The notes: a model not told the origin generated them from the sequence alone. DNA of 64,000 bases from Xanthomonas hyacinthi (GCF_009769165.1 NZ_CP043476.1:2115001-2179000), one strand, 5' to 3'; counted from the stretch's first letter, positions 1-9,580 are shown. Numbers and translations are program-made.

Positions 1-92
1 GCGGACATGCCCGCGCCGGTGAGCACCAGCAGGCGGCGCGCGCCCTGGATGAAGGCGGCGACGGTATCGGCGTTGTAGGCGGAACTGAGCAT
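1..92 (-). CDS. NAD-dependent deacylase, sirtuin family (N-terminal fragment)
   Basis: Only the first 30 or so codons lie in the window; the rest runs off the left edge. The minus strand reads an ATG at 92-90 followed by an N-terminal helix and LLVLTGAGMSA. The GAG(M/I)SA loop is the NAD-binding signature at the start of Sir2-type protein deacetylases/deacylases, which remove acyl groups from lysines using NAD. No neighbour is visible in the window to suggest its partner, although a protein acetyltransferase (Pat type) lies at about 18-20.6 kb. The call rests on one motif and its N-terminal position, so subclass cannot be given. Bases 93-260 upstream show no further gene. Confidence 0.6.
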   Translation of the reverse strand, partial: MLSSAYNADTVAAFIQGARRLLVLTGAGMS

Positions 93-275
93 GGCGCACA
101 CAAAGGTGATGGTCTTCGCACTATCACATTGACCCAGTTCCACCTCAATCTGCAGCACAGCAATGCCGCCGCTGCTGTGGGTGCGACAAAAGGTTCGGGA
201 CGAAGGCGATGCGATCGCTGTCGCCATGACATGCGGCCCGCCACCGTCGGCGCTGTCGTCAGCGTCATCGCGTGA

Positions 276-1032
<757 letters not shown>

Positions 1033-1102
1033 GAGCTGGCAGCCACGGTCGGTGAGACGGCCAATGACCGCCGCGCGTGCACAGCAGAGCGATCGCGCGC
1101 CC

Positions 1103-1375
1103 TCACATCCGGAACATCTCGTACCAGGTCGGTTCCGCCGGCGAGTTCAACGCCGCCGACAACCGTAGTCCCAGCACCCCGCCGCGTCTGCGCGGATTGC
1201 TACTGCCGTCAATCCACAGCCGCGCGCTCGCGTAGCACGCATGGCCTGGCTGTTCGAATTTCTCGCGGATCGGCGTTTTGAAGGCCGTCTCGTTCTCCGC
1301 CGACCAACTCCGCCCTTTCTCTCAATGCCGTCGCAGCGCATGCGCCATGATGGCTCGGGCCACTGCCGTATTGCA
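1103..1375 (-). pseudogene. C-terminal fragment of methylcrotonyl-CoA carboxylase beta (mccB remnant)
   Basis: The minus strand encodes a 60-residue tail (AFKTPIRE... to ...MFRM then TGA at 1105-1103) that aligns without gaps to the C-terminus of the intact mccB at 12472-14082, with shared stretches such as [21 protein letters not shown] and PAEPT. Upstream of about 1290 the match weakens and frameshifts. The similarity also continues past the stop codon into the hexamer run of element A, exactly as intact mccB continues into element B. This fragment and element A are therefore an inverted, diverged copy of the mccB tail and element B. There is no start codon or catalytic part left, so it cannot make a carboxylase. 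Confidence 0.85.
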
Positions 1376-1380
1376 GACAG

Positions 1381-1414
1381 CAAAAACCCCGCCGCGCAGG
1401 TCGCGTGACGGGGT
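1381..1414 (-). terminator. Rho-independent terminator of ohr
   Basis: On the minus strand, 21 bases after the ohr stop codon, a GC-rich imperfect hairpin (arms beginning CCCCG and ending CGGGG) is followed by TTTTT at 1386-1382. It is placed as expected to end the ohrR-ohr transcript and separates it from the mccB remnant. Confidence 0.55.
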
Positions 1415-1434
1415 CTTTGGACAAGCCGCATCGT

Positions 1435-1866
1435 TCAGTCGAGGACGACCAGGGTCACGTCGATGTTGCCGCGGGTCGCGTTGGAATACGGGCAGACCTG
1501 GTGCGCCTTGTCGACCAGCGCCTGCAGTTCCTCGCGCGGCATGCCCGGCACGGCGATGCGCAGTTCCACCGCGATGCCGAAACCACCGGGGATCTGGCCG
1601 ATGCCGACGCTGCCTTCGATGCTGACTTCGCCCGGCAGCTTCTGCTTGTCCTGCGCCGCCACCGCCTTCATCGCGCCGATGAAGCAGGCCGAATAGCCGG
1701 CCGCGAACAGCTGCTCCGGGTTGGTGCCGTCGCCGCCGGCGCCGCCCAGCTCGCGCGGGGTGGACAGCTTCACGTCCAGCGCCTTGTCGGAAGACACGGC
1801 GCGGCCTTCGCGGCCGCCGGTCGCGGTGGCGTGGGCGGTGTAGAGGATCTTTTCGGGTGAGGCCAT
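1435..1866 (-). CDS. ohr: Organic hydroperoxide resistance protein Ohr
   Basis: A 143-residue cytoplasmic OsmC/Ohr-family thiol peroxidase that reduces organic and fatty-acid hydroperoxides using lipoylated partners. Both catalytic cysteines are visible: the peroxidatic Cys in SACFIGAM (about residue 61) and the resolving Cys in [13 protein letters not shown] (about residue 125). The length is the family norm. It lies 97 bp downstream of its likely repressor gene ohrR on the same strand, the arrangement known in Xanthomonas, with an AT-rich palindrome (1910-1922) in the gap. The chemistry and context leave little doubt; OsmC is the only close alternative, and the [11 protein letters not shown] motif favours Ohr. 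Confidence 0.95.
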   Translation of the reverse strand: MASPEKILYTAHATATGGREGRAVSSDKALDVKLSTPRELGGAGGDGTNPEQLFAAGYSACFIGAMKAVAAQDKQKLPGEVSIEGSVGIGQIPGGFGIAVELRIAVPGMPREELQALVDKAHQVCPYSNATRGNIDVTLVVLD

Positions 1867-1909
1867 GGTGGTTGCTCCTGGTAAGGCGCGTCGCGCCGGT
1901 TGATTGACA

Positions 1910-1922
1910 GCTATTTAATAGC
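1910..1922. promoter_or_regulatory. Probable OhrR operator upstream of ohr
   Basis: GCTATTTAATAGC is a perfect inverted repeat around a central T in the otherwise GC-rich ohrR-ohr gap. A near-identical 13-mer, GCTATTTAATTGC, occurs upstream of ohrR at 2452-2464. Paired AT-rich palindromes in front of both genes fit the known OhrR autoregulation and ohr repression; binding is inferred. Confidence 0.6.
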
Positions 1923-1963
1923 ACACTACTTAATTAACGGAACGTCATGGGCGTGCGACGGTT

Positions 1964-2431
1964 TCAGCCGCCGCCCAGATTGCCGCGCAAGGTTTCCAGT
2001 TGTTGCTTGAGCTGGCGCAATTCCTGCAGCGAGCACGCCGCAGCGCAGAACACCTGCTCGGGGACCGCACCGGCCTTGGCGCGCAACGCGCGGCCGGCCG
2101 CGGTCAGGCGCACCACGACCTGGCGCTCGTCGTCGAGCGAGCGCTCCCGGCTCACCAGGCCGCCGGCCTGCAGCCGCTTCAGCAGCGGCGTCAGCGTGGC
2201 CGAATCCAGGAACAGGCGCTCGCCGATCGCCCCGACCGTGCGCGCGTCCTCTTCCCACAGCACCAGCATCACCAGGTATTGCGGATAGGTCAGGTCCAGC
2301 GTCTTCAGCAGGCCGCGGTAGAGCTTGTGCATCGCCAGGTTGGCCGAGTACAGCGCGAAGCACAGCTGCTGGTCCAGCTGCAGCGCAGCGTCGCGGCTGG
2401 GGATCTCGGCAGGGGTGCGCTTCTTCGGCAT
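1964..2431 (-). CDS. ohrR: Organic hydroperoxide sensor OhrR (MarR family)
   Basis: A 155-residue MarR-type winged-helix repressor that releases ohr when oxidised by organic peroxides. The sensing cysteine is Cys24 ([11 protein letters not shown]), and two further cysteines, Cys129 and Cys133 (VFCAAAC), match the two-Cys OhrR class of Xanthomonas, whose numbering is 22/127/131. The winged-helix DNA-binding region spans roughly residues 60-110 ([12 protein letters not shown] ... DDERQ). The ATG at 2431 is preceded by an AT-rich palindromic segment. It sits directly upstream of ohr on the same strand. Confidence 0.93.
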   Translation of the reverse strand: MPKKRTPAEIPSRDAALQLDQQLCFALYSANLAMHKLYRGLLKTLDLTYPQYLVMLVLWEEDARTVGAIGERLFLDSATLTPLLKRLQAGGLVSRERSLDDERQVVVRLTAAGRALRAKAGAVPEQVFCAAACSLQELRQLKQQLETLRGNLGGG

Positions 2432-2444
2432 GGCCGCAATTTAC

Positions 2445-2464
2445 ATAGCGCGCTATTTAATTGC
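2445..2464. promoter_or_regulatory. Probable OhrR operator upstream of ohrR
   Basis: This stretch contains the perfect 12-bp palindrome ATAGCGCGCTAT (2445-2456), overlapping GCTATTTAATTGC (2452-2464), which shares 12 of 13 bases with the palindrome in front of ohr. It is placed 14-33 bp upstream of the ohrR start and is consistent with autoregulation. Confidence 0.55.
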
Positions 2465-2563
2465 AAGCACTTTTCCAAGATCGCACCGGTCGGCACGTGC
2501 GCCGTTTCGCTCGTTGCGGCCGTCGGCGCTGGCAGGAGTGCGAAACCTGCCGGATGTCGTGCT

Positions 2564-2650
2564 TCGTTCGTCGCGGCTGAAGCCGCTCCTACAGAAACCG
2601 CGGCAGGCTGACTGGGTGCACTGTAGGAGCGGCTTCAGCCGCGACGAATC
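2564..2650. repeat. REP-like inverted pair
   Basis: Two copies of the motif GTAGGAGCGGCTTCAGCCGC face each other (about 2566-2592 and 2621-2646) in the gap between ohrR and zapE. Each copy is itself a short palindrome (GCGGCTTCAGCCGC). The rest of the 2465-2787 gap shows no gene. Confidence 0.85.
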
Positions 2651-2787
2651 CAAGCGGCAAGCGCTCCGTGTGCGCCATACCTTCGCGGCCGAGGACCCGA
2701 GTCCACGTAAAGTCGGTGTCCAGGAGGAGGCCTGGCGAGAAAACGGCATGCCGCTCTCTCGCCAAGGCCATCGCCTCGCCACCATCC

Positions 2788-3885
2788 TCAGGCGCGGTGC
2801 GCAGTGGCCAGGTATTCGGCGCTCTGCATCTCGATCAGGCGCGAGGCGGTGCGCTCGAACGCGCCGGCCAGGCGCTCGCCGGTGTACAGCTGCGGCGGCG
2901 CGTCCTGCGCGGTGCAGACCAGGTTGACCTGGCGGTCGTACAGTTCGTCGATCAGGTTGACGAAGCGCCGCGCCGCATCCTCGTTCATGCGGTCGAAGTG
3001 CGGGATGCCGCCGAGCAGCACGGTGTTGAATTCGCGCGCGATCTCGATGTAGTCGGCCGGCCCGCGCGGGCCTTCGCACAGCGCGGCGAAATCGAACCAG
3101 GCGATGCTCTTGCCGCGGCCGCGCACCGCGATCTTGCGCGCCTCGATGACGATGTTGCCGCTGCGCGCGGATTCATTCCCGCTGAGCTCGCCCCAGCGCC
3201 CGTCCAGCCACGGATCGGACTGCGCATCCAGCGGCACGCGGTACACCGGCGAGCGGGTCAGCGCGCGCATGCGGTAATCCTCGGTGCCCTCGGCGTACAG
3301 CTCCACGCAGTACTTCTGCAGCAGCGCGATCGCCGGCAGGAAGCTCTCGCGCTGCAGGCCGTTGAGGTACAGGTTCTGCGGCGCGGTGTTGGAGGTGGTG
3401 ACCAGGGTCACGCCCTCGGCGAACAGGCGCTCCAGCAGCCGCGCCAGCAGCATCGCATCGCCGATGTCGGTGACGAAGAATTCGTCCAGCACCAGCACGC
3501 GCAGCTGGGTGCGCCATTCCTGCGCGATCTTGGCCAGCGGATCGCTCTGCCCGGCGTGCTCGCGCAGGCGCTCGTGCACGCCGCGCATGAAGCGGTGAAA
3601 GTGGGTGCGGTACTTCTGCTCGATCGGCAGGCCGTCGTAGAACAGATCGACCAGGAAGGTTTTGCCGCGGCCCACGCCGCCCCAGAAATACAGGCCGCGC
3701 ACCGGCTCGGGCTTCTTCCAGAACGCGGACAGGCGATCCAGCCAGCCGTCCTGGTCGCTGTCCACGATCGCGGCGTGGATGCGGTCCAGTTCGCCCAGCG
3801 CGGCATGCTGCGTCGGATCGCCACGCCAGTCGCCGCGCGCCACGCCGGTGGCGTAGCGTTGCGAGGGCGTCGCCGCGACATTCAT
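2788..3885 (-). CDS. zapE: Cell division ATPase ZapE (AFG1/LACE1-like)
   Basis: A P-loop ATPase of about 365 residues, the family's usual length, which destabilises FtsZ at the divisome in other gammaproteobacteria. Walker A is GGVGRGKT (near residue 70), Walker B is VLVLDEFF, and sensor-type TTSNTAP follows. The start is taken at the ATG at 3885 because MNVAATPSQRY aligns to the beginning of known ZapE proteins; an ATG at 3921 or a GTG at 3939 would extend it by 12 or 18 residues. The extended form would begin 7 bp after the stop of the upstream alpha/beta hydrolase, so the two are probably cotranscribed. Confidence 0.9.
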   Translation of the reverse strand: MNVAATPSQRYATGVARGDWRGDPTQHAALGELDRIHAAIVDSDQDGWLDRLSAFWKKPEPVRGLYFWGGVGRGKTFLVDLFYDGLPIEQKYRTHFHRFMRGVHERLREHAGQSDPLAKIAQEWRTQLRVLVLDEFFVTDIGDAMLLARLLERLFAEGVTLVTTSNTAPQNLYLNGLQRESFLPAIALLQKYCVELYAEGTEDYRMRALTRSPVYRVPLDAQSDPWLDGRWGELSGNESARSGNIVIEARKIAVRGRGKSIAWFDFAALCEGPRGPADYIEIAREFNTVLLGGIPHFDRMNEDAARRFVNLIDELYDRQVNLVCTAQDAPPQLYTGERLAGAFERTASRLIEMQSAEYLATAHRA

Positions 3886-3946
3886 CGGCACCGGCCCGCG
3901 CAGCACCGTGCGCGCGGCCATGCGGCCGCATGACGCCACATGGCGC

Positions 3947-4612
3947 TCACGCCGGCTGCGCCGGCAGCCATGCCTTGACCTCGTGCTGCAAGGCGCCGCG
4001 CAGGTCGATCAGCTTGCGGTGGAAGAAATGGCTGGTGTCGGGCATGCGCACCAGCTGCGGCTGCGGCTGCAGCGTCTCCAGCCAGTCGTACACGGCCTGC
4101 GGATCGACGATCTCGTCGGCGTCGCCCTGGATCACCAGCCACTGCGGCGGCGGTTCCACGCCGGCGAAGTCCCAGCGCCCGGCGGGCGGTGCGATCGACA
4201 CCAGCGCCTGCGGCTGCAGTGCGGCGCTGGCACGCAGCGATACGTAGGCGCCGAAGCTGAAGCCGGCCAGCCACAGCGCATCGTGCGGGCGCTGCGCGTG
4301 CACCCACGCCGCCACCGCGGCCAGGTCCTGTTGTTCGCCGTCGCCATGATCGAAGCTGCCGGCGGAGGCGCCGACGCTGCGGAAATTGAAGCGCACCACC
4401 TGGACGCCGAGTTCGCGCAGCGCGCGCGCGACCATCGTCACCACCTTGTTGTGCATGGTGCCGCCCTCGGTGGACAGCGGGTGGCAGACGATCGCGGTGA
4501 CCGGCAGCGCGGCCACCTCGGCATCGGGCAGATCGACCGCGGCCTCGAGCGGGCCGACGGGGCCGTCCAGGGTCAACGCGCCGGATTCGGTGGGGAAAGC
4601 GGGACAGGTCAT
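3947..4612 (-). CDS. Alpha/beta hydrolase (COG2945-like)
   Basis: A 221-residue cytoplasmic alpha/beta hydrolase of unknown substrate. The nucleophile elbow is GFSFGAY, an oxyanion-region motif is CHPLSTEGGTMHNKV, and the likely acid and base are in DADEIVDP and DTSHFFHRK. There is no signal peptide. The ATG at 4612 gives a typical length; longer readings upstream are unsupported and overlap the opposite-strand transporter gene. It lies immediately upstream of zapE on the same strand. Family assignment is secure, physiological role unknown. Confidence 0.85.
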   Translation of the reverse strand: MTCPAFPTESGALTLDGPVGPLEAAVDLPDAEVAALPVTAIVCHPLSTEGGTMHNKVVTMVARALRELGVQVVRFNFRSVGASAGSFDHGDGEQQDLAAVAAWVHAQRPHDALWLAGFSFGAYVSLRASAALQPQALVSIAPPAGRWDFAGVEPPPQWLVIQGDADEIVDPQAVYDWLETLQPQPQLVRMPDTSHFFHRKLIDLRGALQHEVKAWLPAQPA

Positions 4613-4654
4613 GCGCTCATAATAGCGGGGCTGGGTGCAGGCCACATGCCGGCC

Positions 4655-5559
4655 ATGCGCACGCAGCGTTCTCTTCCCCGAGCGGATCCCCTGCGCGTGG
4701 CGTTCGTTCTGCTGAGTGTGCTGTGCAGCGTGCTGGTCTCGGCGCTGCTGAAGCTGGCGCCGCGCCGGCGCATCGACCTGGCCCAGGCGGTGACCTGGAA
4801 CTATCTGGCGGCGGCGTTGCTGTGCGCGGCCCTGCTGCCCCCCCGCTGGCCACGCTGCGCAGCGCGCAGGCGCCGTGGGCGGCGCTGCTTGGCCTGGCGG
4901 TGCTGCTGCCGGCGCTGTTCCTGGTGCTGGGCCGCGCGGTGACGCTGGCCGGCATCGTGCGTACCGACGCGGCGCAGCGGTTGTCGCTGCTGCTATCGCT
5001 GGCGGCCGCGTTCGCGCTGTTCGGCGAACGCGCCAACGGCGACAAGCTGGCCGGGCTGGCGCTGGGCCTGCTGGCCATCGCCGGCATCGTGCACCGGCCC
5101 GGACCGGCGCCGGCCGGCGCAGCGCGCGCCGCGCCATGGCTGCTGCTGGTATGGGCCGGCTTCGCGCTGATCGACGTGCTGCTCAAGCGCATCGCCCAGG
5201 CCGGGACGCCGTTCGCCGCCTCGCTGCTGGTCGCCTTCGCCATCGCCTGCGTGCTGCTGCTCGGCGTGCAGCTGTGGCGGCACCTGCGCGGCAGCGCGCC
5301 GCTGGCCTGGCGCAACCTCGGCGCCGGCCTGCTGCTGGGCGCGCTCAACTTCGGCAACATCGCGTTCTACGTGCGCGCGCACCAGGCGCTGCCGGACAGC
5401 CCGGCGGTGGTGTTCGCGGCGATGAACCTGGGCGTGATCGTGCTGGGTGCGCTGCTCGGCGTGCTGGCCTTCGGCGAGAAGACCAGCGTTTGGAATCGTG
5501 CCGGTCTGGGGTTGGCGCTGCTGGCGATCGTGCTGATCGCGGTCGGCGCGCGCGGCTAG
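4655..5559 (+). pseudogene. EamA/DMT-family transporter, frameshifted at a C homopolymer
   Basis: Two adjacent frames together encode one roughly 300-residue ten-helix drug/metabolite transporter. The N-terminal part (from ATG 4655, containing VAFVLLSVLCSVLVSALLK) ends at the run of seven Cs at 4838-4844. The remainder, from LATLRSAQAPW to the stop at 5559, is in the frame one base back and contains the second EamA half (GNIAFYVRAHQALP). One missing C would explain the shift. Both halves are otherwise undamaged, so this could be a recent mutation, slipped-strand variation or a sequencing error. Confidence 0.8.
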
Positions 5560-5624
5560 CGATGGGAAGGGCCGCCAATTGCGCCGCAGAAGATCGAGGC
5601 GCCGCGATCGCCGGCCGGAGCCAC

Positions 5625-5706
5625 CGTGGGAGGGACTGCAGTCCCGACGGCTTCCCGGCCGGACGGTTGCATGTCTGCGCTCGTCGCGGCTGAAGCCGCT
5701 CCCACA
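5625..5706. repeat. REP-like inverted pair
   Basis: The pair GTGGGAGGGACTGCAGTCCC (about 5626-5645) and the inverted GCGGCTGAAGCCGCTCCCAC (5686-5705) lies in the 5560-5821 gap between two convergent genes. It is the same repeat family as at 2564-2650. No gene is seen in this gap. Confidence 0.75.
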
Positions 5707-5821
5707 AACGGCATGGCGGCCAACCAGCACGACGCGTGGATCCCAGACCGGGGGATATTGGAAGACTTGCAGTCGCGACAGGCTCCGAAGCCGGGCTGCT
5801 GTACGACTCCGAGTACCCCGA

Positions 5822-7147
5822 TCAGCGCCGCCAGACCGGGAACGGATCGGCCAGCGCCTGCCAGGCCACCGGACCGCGTCCCAGCTCCGCGTCGTCGAGC
5901 AGGCAGGCGTCGAGTTCGGCGCGCACCCGCGCCTCGTCCAGATCGACGCCGATCACCGCCAACTCCTGGCGGCGGTCGCCCCACAACGGATGCCACAACG
6001 CGCGCAGCGCCGCGTATTCGCGCGCGTCGCCGACCTCCTCGGCACGCGGCGGCGGCGCGCTCCAGCACGCGCTGTGCTGCCGCTGCCAGCCCAGCTCGGT
6101 GTAGGGCAGCGGTCGCGGCGGCAATGGCAGCGGCGTGTCCAGCAGGCCCTGCTCCACGCGTGTGCGCGCCGCGTACCAGAAGCCGGCCGCCTGGGTCTGG
6201 GTGGCCGCGCCGGCGATCGACAGTTCGCCGACCCAGTCCATGCGGCTGGCCAGCCAGAAGAAGCCCTTGCTGCGGATCACATCGCGCAGGCCGTGCTGCG
6301 CCAGGCGCGCGAAGCGCAACGGATGGAACGGACGCTGCGCGCGGTAGACGAAGCTGCCGATACCGAACTGCTCGGTCTCCGGTGTGTGCTCGCCACGCAG
6401 CGCCTGCATCCAGCCCGGCGCCAGTTGCGCACGCACGAAGTCGAAGCGGCCGGTATTCAGCACCAGGTCCAGCGGCACGTCGCCGTGGCTGGCTTCGACG
6501 ATGTGCGCGTCGCGATTGAGTGCGCGCAGCACCGCGCGGGTGCGCGCCACCGTGGCCGGGGCGGCCAGGTCGCACTTGCCGATCACGATCACGTCGGCGA
6601 ATTCGATCTGCTCCACCAGCAGGTTGACCAGCCCGCGCTCGTCGTCGGCGCCGGCCTGCAGGCCGCGCTCGGCCAGGCGCTCGGCCGAGCCGAAATCGCG
6701 CAGGAAGCTCGCCGCATCGACCACGCTGAGCATGGTGTCCAGCCGCGCCACGTCGGCCAGGCTGCGGCCGTGCGCGTCGCGCACCGCGAACGTGGCGGCG
6801 ACCGGCATCGGTTCGGAAATACCGGTGGATTCGATCAGCAGGTAGTCGTAGCGGCCGCTGTCGGCCAGGCGCTGCACCTCCTGGCGCAGGTCCTCGCGCA
6901 GCGTGCAGCAGATGCAGCCGTTGCTGAACTCGACCAGGGTCTCCTCGGTGCGGCTGAGCGCGGCGCCGCCGTCGCGGATCAGCGCCGCATCGATGTTGAT
7001 CTCGCTCATGTCGTTGACGATCACCGCCACGCGGCGGCCGTCGCGGTTGCGCAGCACACGGTTGAGCAAGGTGGTCTTGCCGGCGCCGAGGAAGCCGGAC
7101 AGGACGGTGACGGGAAGGCGGCGGTCGCGCACGGCGGGCGTTGGCAT
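5822..7147 (-). CDS. CobW-family zinc metallochaperone GTPase (ZigA/YciC-like)
   Basis: A 441-residue G3E-family P-loop GTPase. Walker A is GFLGAGKTT (residues 18-26) and the metal-binding motif is NGCICC (cysteines about 78, 80 and 81). The C-terminal CobW_C domain begins near residue 255. Such proteins deliver zinc to client enzymes when zinc is scarce and are classically repressed by Zur. The divergent gap to the merC-like gene holds a near-consensus Zur palindrome (7169-7191), supporting the zinc assignment over a cobalt role. No histidine-rich loop is obvious. Confidence 0.9.
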   Translation of the reverse strand: MPTPAVRDRRLPVTVLSGFLGAGKTTLLNRVLRNRDGRRVAVIVNDMSEINIDAALIRDGGAALSRTEETLVEFSNGCICCTLREDLRQEVQRLADSGRYDYLLIESTGISEPMPVAATFAVRDAHGRSLADVARLDTMLSVVDAASFLRDFGSAERLAERGLQAGADDERGLVNLLVEQIEFADVIVIGKCDLAAPATVARTRAVLRALNRDAHIVEASHGDVPLDLVLNTGRFDFVRAQLAPGWMQALRGEHTPETEQFGIGSFVYRAQRPFHPLRFARLAQHGLRDVIRSKGFFWLASRMDWVGELSIAGAATQTQAAGFWYAARTRVEQGLLDTPLPLPPRPLPYTELGWQRQHSACWSAPPPRAEEVGDAREYAALRALWHPLWGDRRQELAVIGVDLDEARVRAELDACLLDDAELGRGPVAWQALADPFPVWRR

Positions 7148-7168
7148 GGTGGCTTGGACGTGGCGGAA

Positions 7169-7191
7169 GAAATATTATTATATAACACTTC
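7169..7191. promoter_or_regulatory. Zur box between cobW-type GTPase and merC-like gene
   Basis: This is a 23-bp AT-rich palindrome centred on 7180, beginning GAAATATTAT and ending TATAACACTTC. It matches the proteobacterial Zur consensus (GAAATGTTATA-N-TATAACATTTC) at all but three or so positions. It lies 22 bp from the start of the GTPase gene and 20 bp from the merC-like gene, so one site could repress both under zinc sufficiency. Identification is by motif; binding has not been shown. Confidence 0.8.
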
Positions 7192-7210
7192 AGTGCCGGA
7201 ATCGCCGCCC

Positions 7211-7585
7211 ATGAAATCGCTGCCTCACCCCTTCTTCGATGCCTCCGCCGTGCTCTTGTCCGGGCTGTGCCTGCTGCATTGCCTGGCGCTGCCGCTGCTG
7301 GCCGCGGCCCTGCCCCTGTTCGGCGTGTGGGCGCAGGCCGAATGGGTGCATGGGCTGTTCGTGGCGATCGCGCTGCCGCTGGCCGGGCTGGCGCTATGGC
7401 GCGCGCAGCGGCAGCGGCCGCTGCCGTGGCCGCTGTGGACGATGGCTGTGCTCGGGCTATGCGGACTGCTGGCCGGCGCGCTCGGATTCCCCAGCGCGCA
7501 GGCCGAAACCGCGGTCACCGTGGCCGGCAGCCTGCTGCTGGCGAGCGCGCACCTGTGGAACTGGCGGCGCAGCGGGCGTTGTTAG
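7211..7585 (+). CDS. MerC-domain small membrane protein
   Basis: A 124-residue inner-membrane protein with about four hydrophobic helices (residues 12-34, 42-60, 72-92 and 97-115). The cysteine pair in LSGLCLLHCLALPLL (Cys20 and Cys24) in the first helix is the metal-binding arrangement of MerC-family proteins. The start at 7211 is the first ATG after the Zur box. There is no mer operon nearby; divergence from a Zur-type GTPase points to zinc rather than mercury handling, which is inference. Confidence 0.75.
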   Translation: MKSLPHPFFDASAVLLSGLCLLHCLALPLLAAALPLFGVWAQAEWVHGLFVAIALPLAGLALWRAQRQRPLPWPLWTMAVLGLCGLLAGALGFPSAQAETAVTVAGSLLLASAHLWNWRRSGRC

Positions 7586-7633
7586 ACGCTATTCCAGGGA
7601 TTCGGGATGACCAGCCATGCGGCTGTTGGAAAG

Positions 7634-7824
7634 CCGGGATTCGGGATTGGGGATTGGCAAAAGCGGGGCTCGCGGCCTGGACGACCGCGCTTCTCCTTGC
7701 ACATCCGGTCCCCACCCAGCAGCGCCATCCGCTATTCCGAGATTCGAACTAAGCGCAGCCGCGCGCGGCGCAGATCGCAGCCCTCCGCTTCAACGAATCC
7801 CCAATCCCCAATCCCCAATCCCGG
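7634..7824. repeat. Inverted GGGATTC/GGGATTG repeat pair
   Basis: Tandem heptamers GGGATTCGGGATTGGGGATTGG (first 20 bases at 7634-7653) are mirrored by CCCCAATCCCCAATCCC at about 7801-7820. A second pair of the same type lies at 22882-22998. The 7586-7827 gap separates two convergent genes and has no other recognisable content. Confidence 0.75.
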
Positions 7825-7827
7825 CTC

Positions 7828-9580
7828 TCAAAGCTCAAAGCCCAGCAGCAACGGGTCGTGATCGGAGCTGCGCCACGGGCCGGGCAGGTTGCGCTCGCGG
7901 TAGCCGTCGGCATCGGGCGAGTCCGCATTGACGTGCCATTCGGCGGCGCCGCGCAGCAGCGGCGCCAGCGCCGGGCTCAGCAGGGCGTGGTCGAGGCGGC
8001 CGCTCAGGCCCTTGTAGATAAAGCTGTAAGGCCGCTCGACGTGCGCCTCCGGCAGCGCATCGCGCCAGCCGGCGTCGCGCAGCAGGCGCAGCGGGTCTTC
8101 CATCGCATAGGCGTTGAAGTCGCCGAGCAGCATGCTGGCACTGCTGCCGCTGGCGGTCGGATCGCTGCGCAGCCACGCATCCAGGCGCCGCGCCGAGTCG
8201 GTGCGGATGGCGTTCCAGCAGCTCTGGCCGTCGCCGCGGTCGGCATCGTCGCCGACCGCGGCGCCGCAGCCCTTGGACTTGAAGTGGTTGGCGACGACCA
8301 CGAACGGCGGCCCGTTGCCGCGCCGGAACGCCTGCGCCAGCGGCACCCGGCTGTGCGCGGCGAACGGGCCGCCTTCCAGCACCGCCGGCTTGCCGACCGG
8401 GCCGACCCGCGAGGCGCGGTAGATCAGCCCGACCCGGATCGGGTTGTCGCCCGGGCCGCGCCCGGCATCGACGAAGCGCCAGTCGCCGCCGTCGCCGGCA
8501 TTGAGCGCGGTCACCAGCGTGGCGATCGCCGAGGTCGGCCCGTAGCCGTCGTTCTCCAGTTCCATCAGCGCGGCGATATCGGCCTGCAGCGGGCGGATGG
8601 TGGCGACCAGCTTGGCCAGCTGCGCCTGGAATTCGGCCGCGCTGCGCGCCCCGCGCAGGGTCGGGAAGCCGCCGCCGCGGCCGTCGCCGTTGAAGAAGTT
8701 CTCCAGGTTGAACGCGGCCACGCGCACGCTGCCGGCGACCTGCGGCGGCGGCGGCGCCGGCGCCGGCGGCGGGGTCGGCTGCAGCGGCGCGGTCGGATAC
8801 AGCCGCGCCGCGCCCTCGACCACGCCGCCGACGATGCCTTCCACGCCCTGCAGCGTCGTGCCGGCGCGCGGCGCCGCGGCGGCCTGGCCGGTGCCCAGGT
8901 AGGCGGGCAGGCTGTCGGGCGCATGCGCCGCGGCCTCGCCCAGGCGCAGCAGGCGCCGCGCATTGTCGGCGCTCGCCGCGGCGTGCTCGGCGCTGCCCGA
9001 CGCGGCGATCTCGCTGGGCTGCCACAGGCGTCCGCCGAAGGCGACGCCGAGTTCGCCGGCCTTGGCCAGCGCGTCGGTATCGACCACGGTCAGCGGCGCA
9101 TCGATGCGCACGCGCATGCCGGCCAGCGCCGACCAGTCGGCCGGCGCGGCGTCGAGCACCTGCAGCGGCAGCGGCTGCGCGCGCGCCAGCACGGTGTGCC
9201 CGGCGGCGCGCACGCTGCGCCCGGCGAACGGTGTGGCGGCGGACGCCAGGCTCGGCGCGCGCCGTGGCGCCAGTTCGCCCCAGACCCGCACCCGGTCGCC
9301 CGGCGCCAGCGTGGCGTCGGCATCGCCGCGCACCAGCAGCGCGTCGGCGGTGAGCGGATCGCCGTCGCCGGCGTCCTGCACCAGATAGCCGTCGCCGCCG
9401 GCCTGCAGGCGCGCGGTGACCACACCTTCGAACACCACGCCCTGCGCGCCGTCGGACGGCCTGCGCGCCGTCGGACGGCCGCAACTGCCCGACCGGCACC
9501 ATCTGCGGCGGCGTCAACGCATGCGCGGCGGGCGCGCCGGCAAGCAGCAGCAACGACAACATCGGCGGCAACAGGCGCAT
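7828..9580 (-). pseudogene. Secreted endonuclease/exonuclease/phosphatase-family nuclease, broken by a 19-bp duplication
   Basis: The intact gene would encode an ExeM/NucH-like extracellular nuclease of about 580 residues. It has a signal peptide (MRLLPPMLSLLLLAGAPAAHA, first ATG at 9580), an N-terminal OB-like region, a proline-rich linker, and a C-terminal EEP nuclease domain with motifs AFNLENFF, ALMELEND, VVANHFKSKG, LLGDFNAY and SSDHDP. The signal peptide and the mature protein are in different frames because a 19-bp unit (9442-9460) is repeated exactly at 9461-9479. Deleting one copy restores the frame. An alternative is that translation reinitiates without a signal peptide, which would strand the enzyme in the cytoplasm. 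Confidence 0.85.
9442..9479. repeat. 19-bp perfect tandem duplication inside the nuclease gene
   Basis: Two identical adjacent 19-mers (CTGCGCGCCGTCGGACGGC), 9442-9460 and 9461-9479. Nineteen is not a multiple of three, so the duplication shifts the reading frame of the nuclease between its signal peptide region and its first domain. Confidence 0.95.

Noticed and set aside
7211..7585. A mercury-resistance operon based on the MerC domain
   Set aside because: No merA, merT, merP or merR nearby; the shared Zur box points to zinc.
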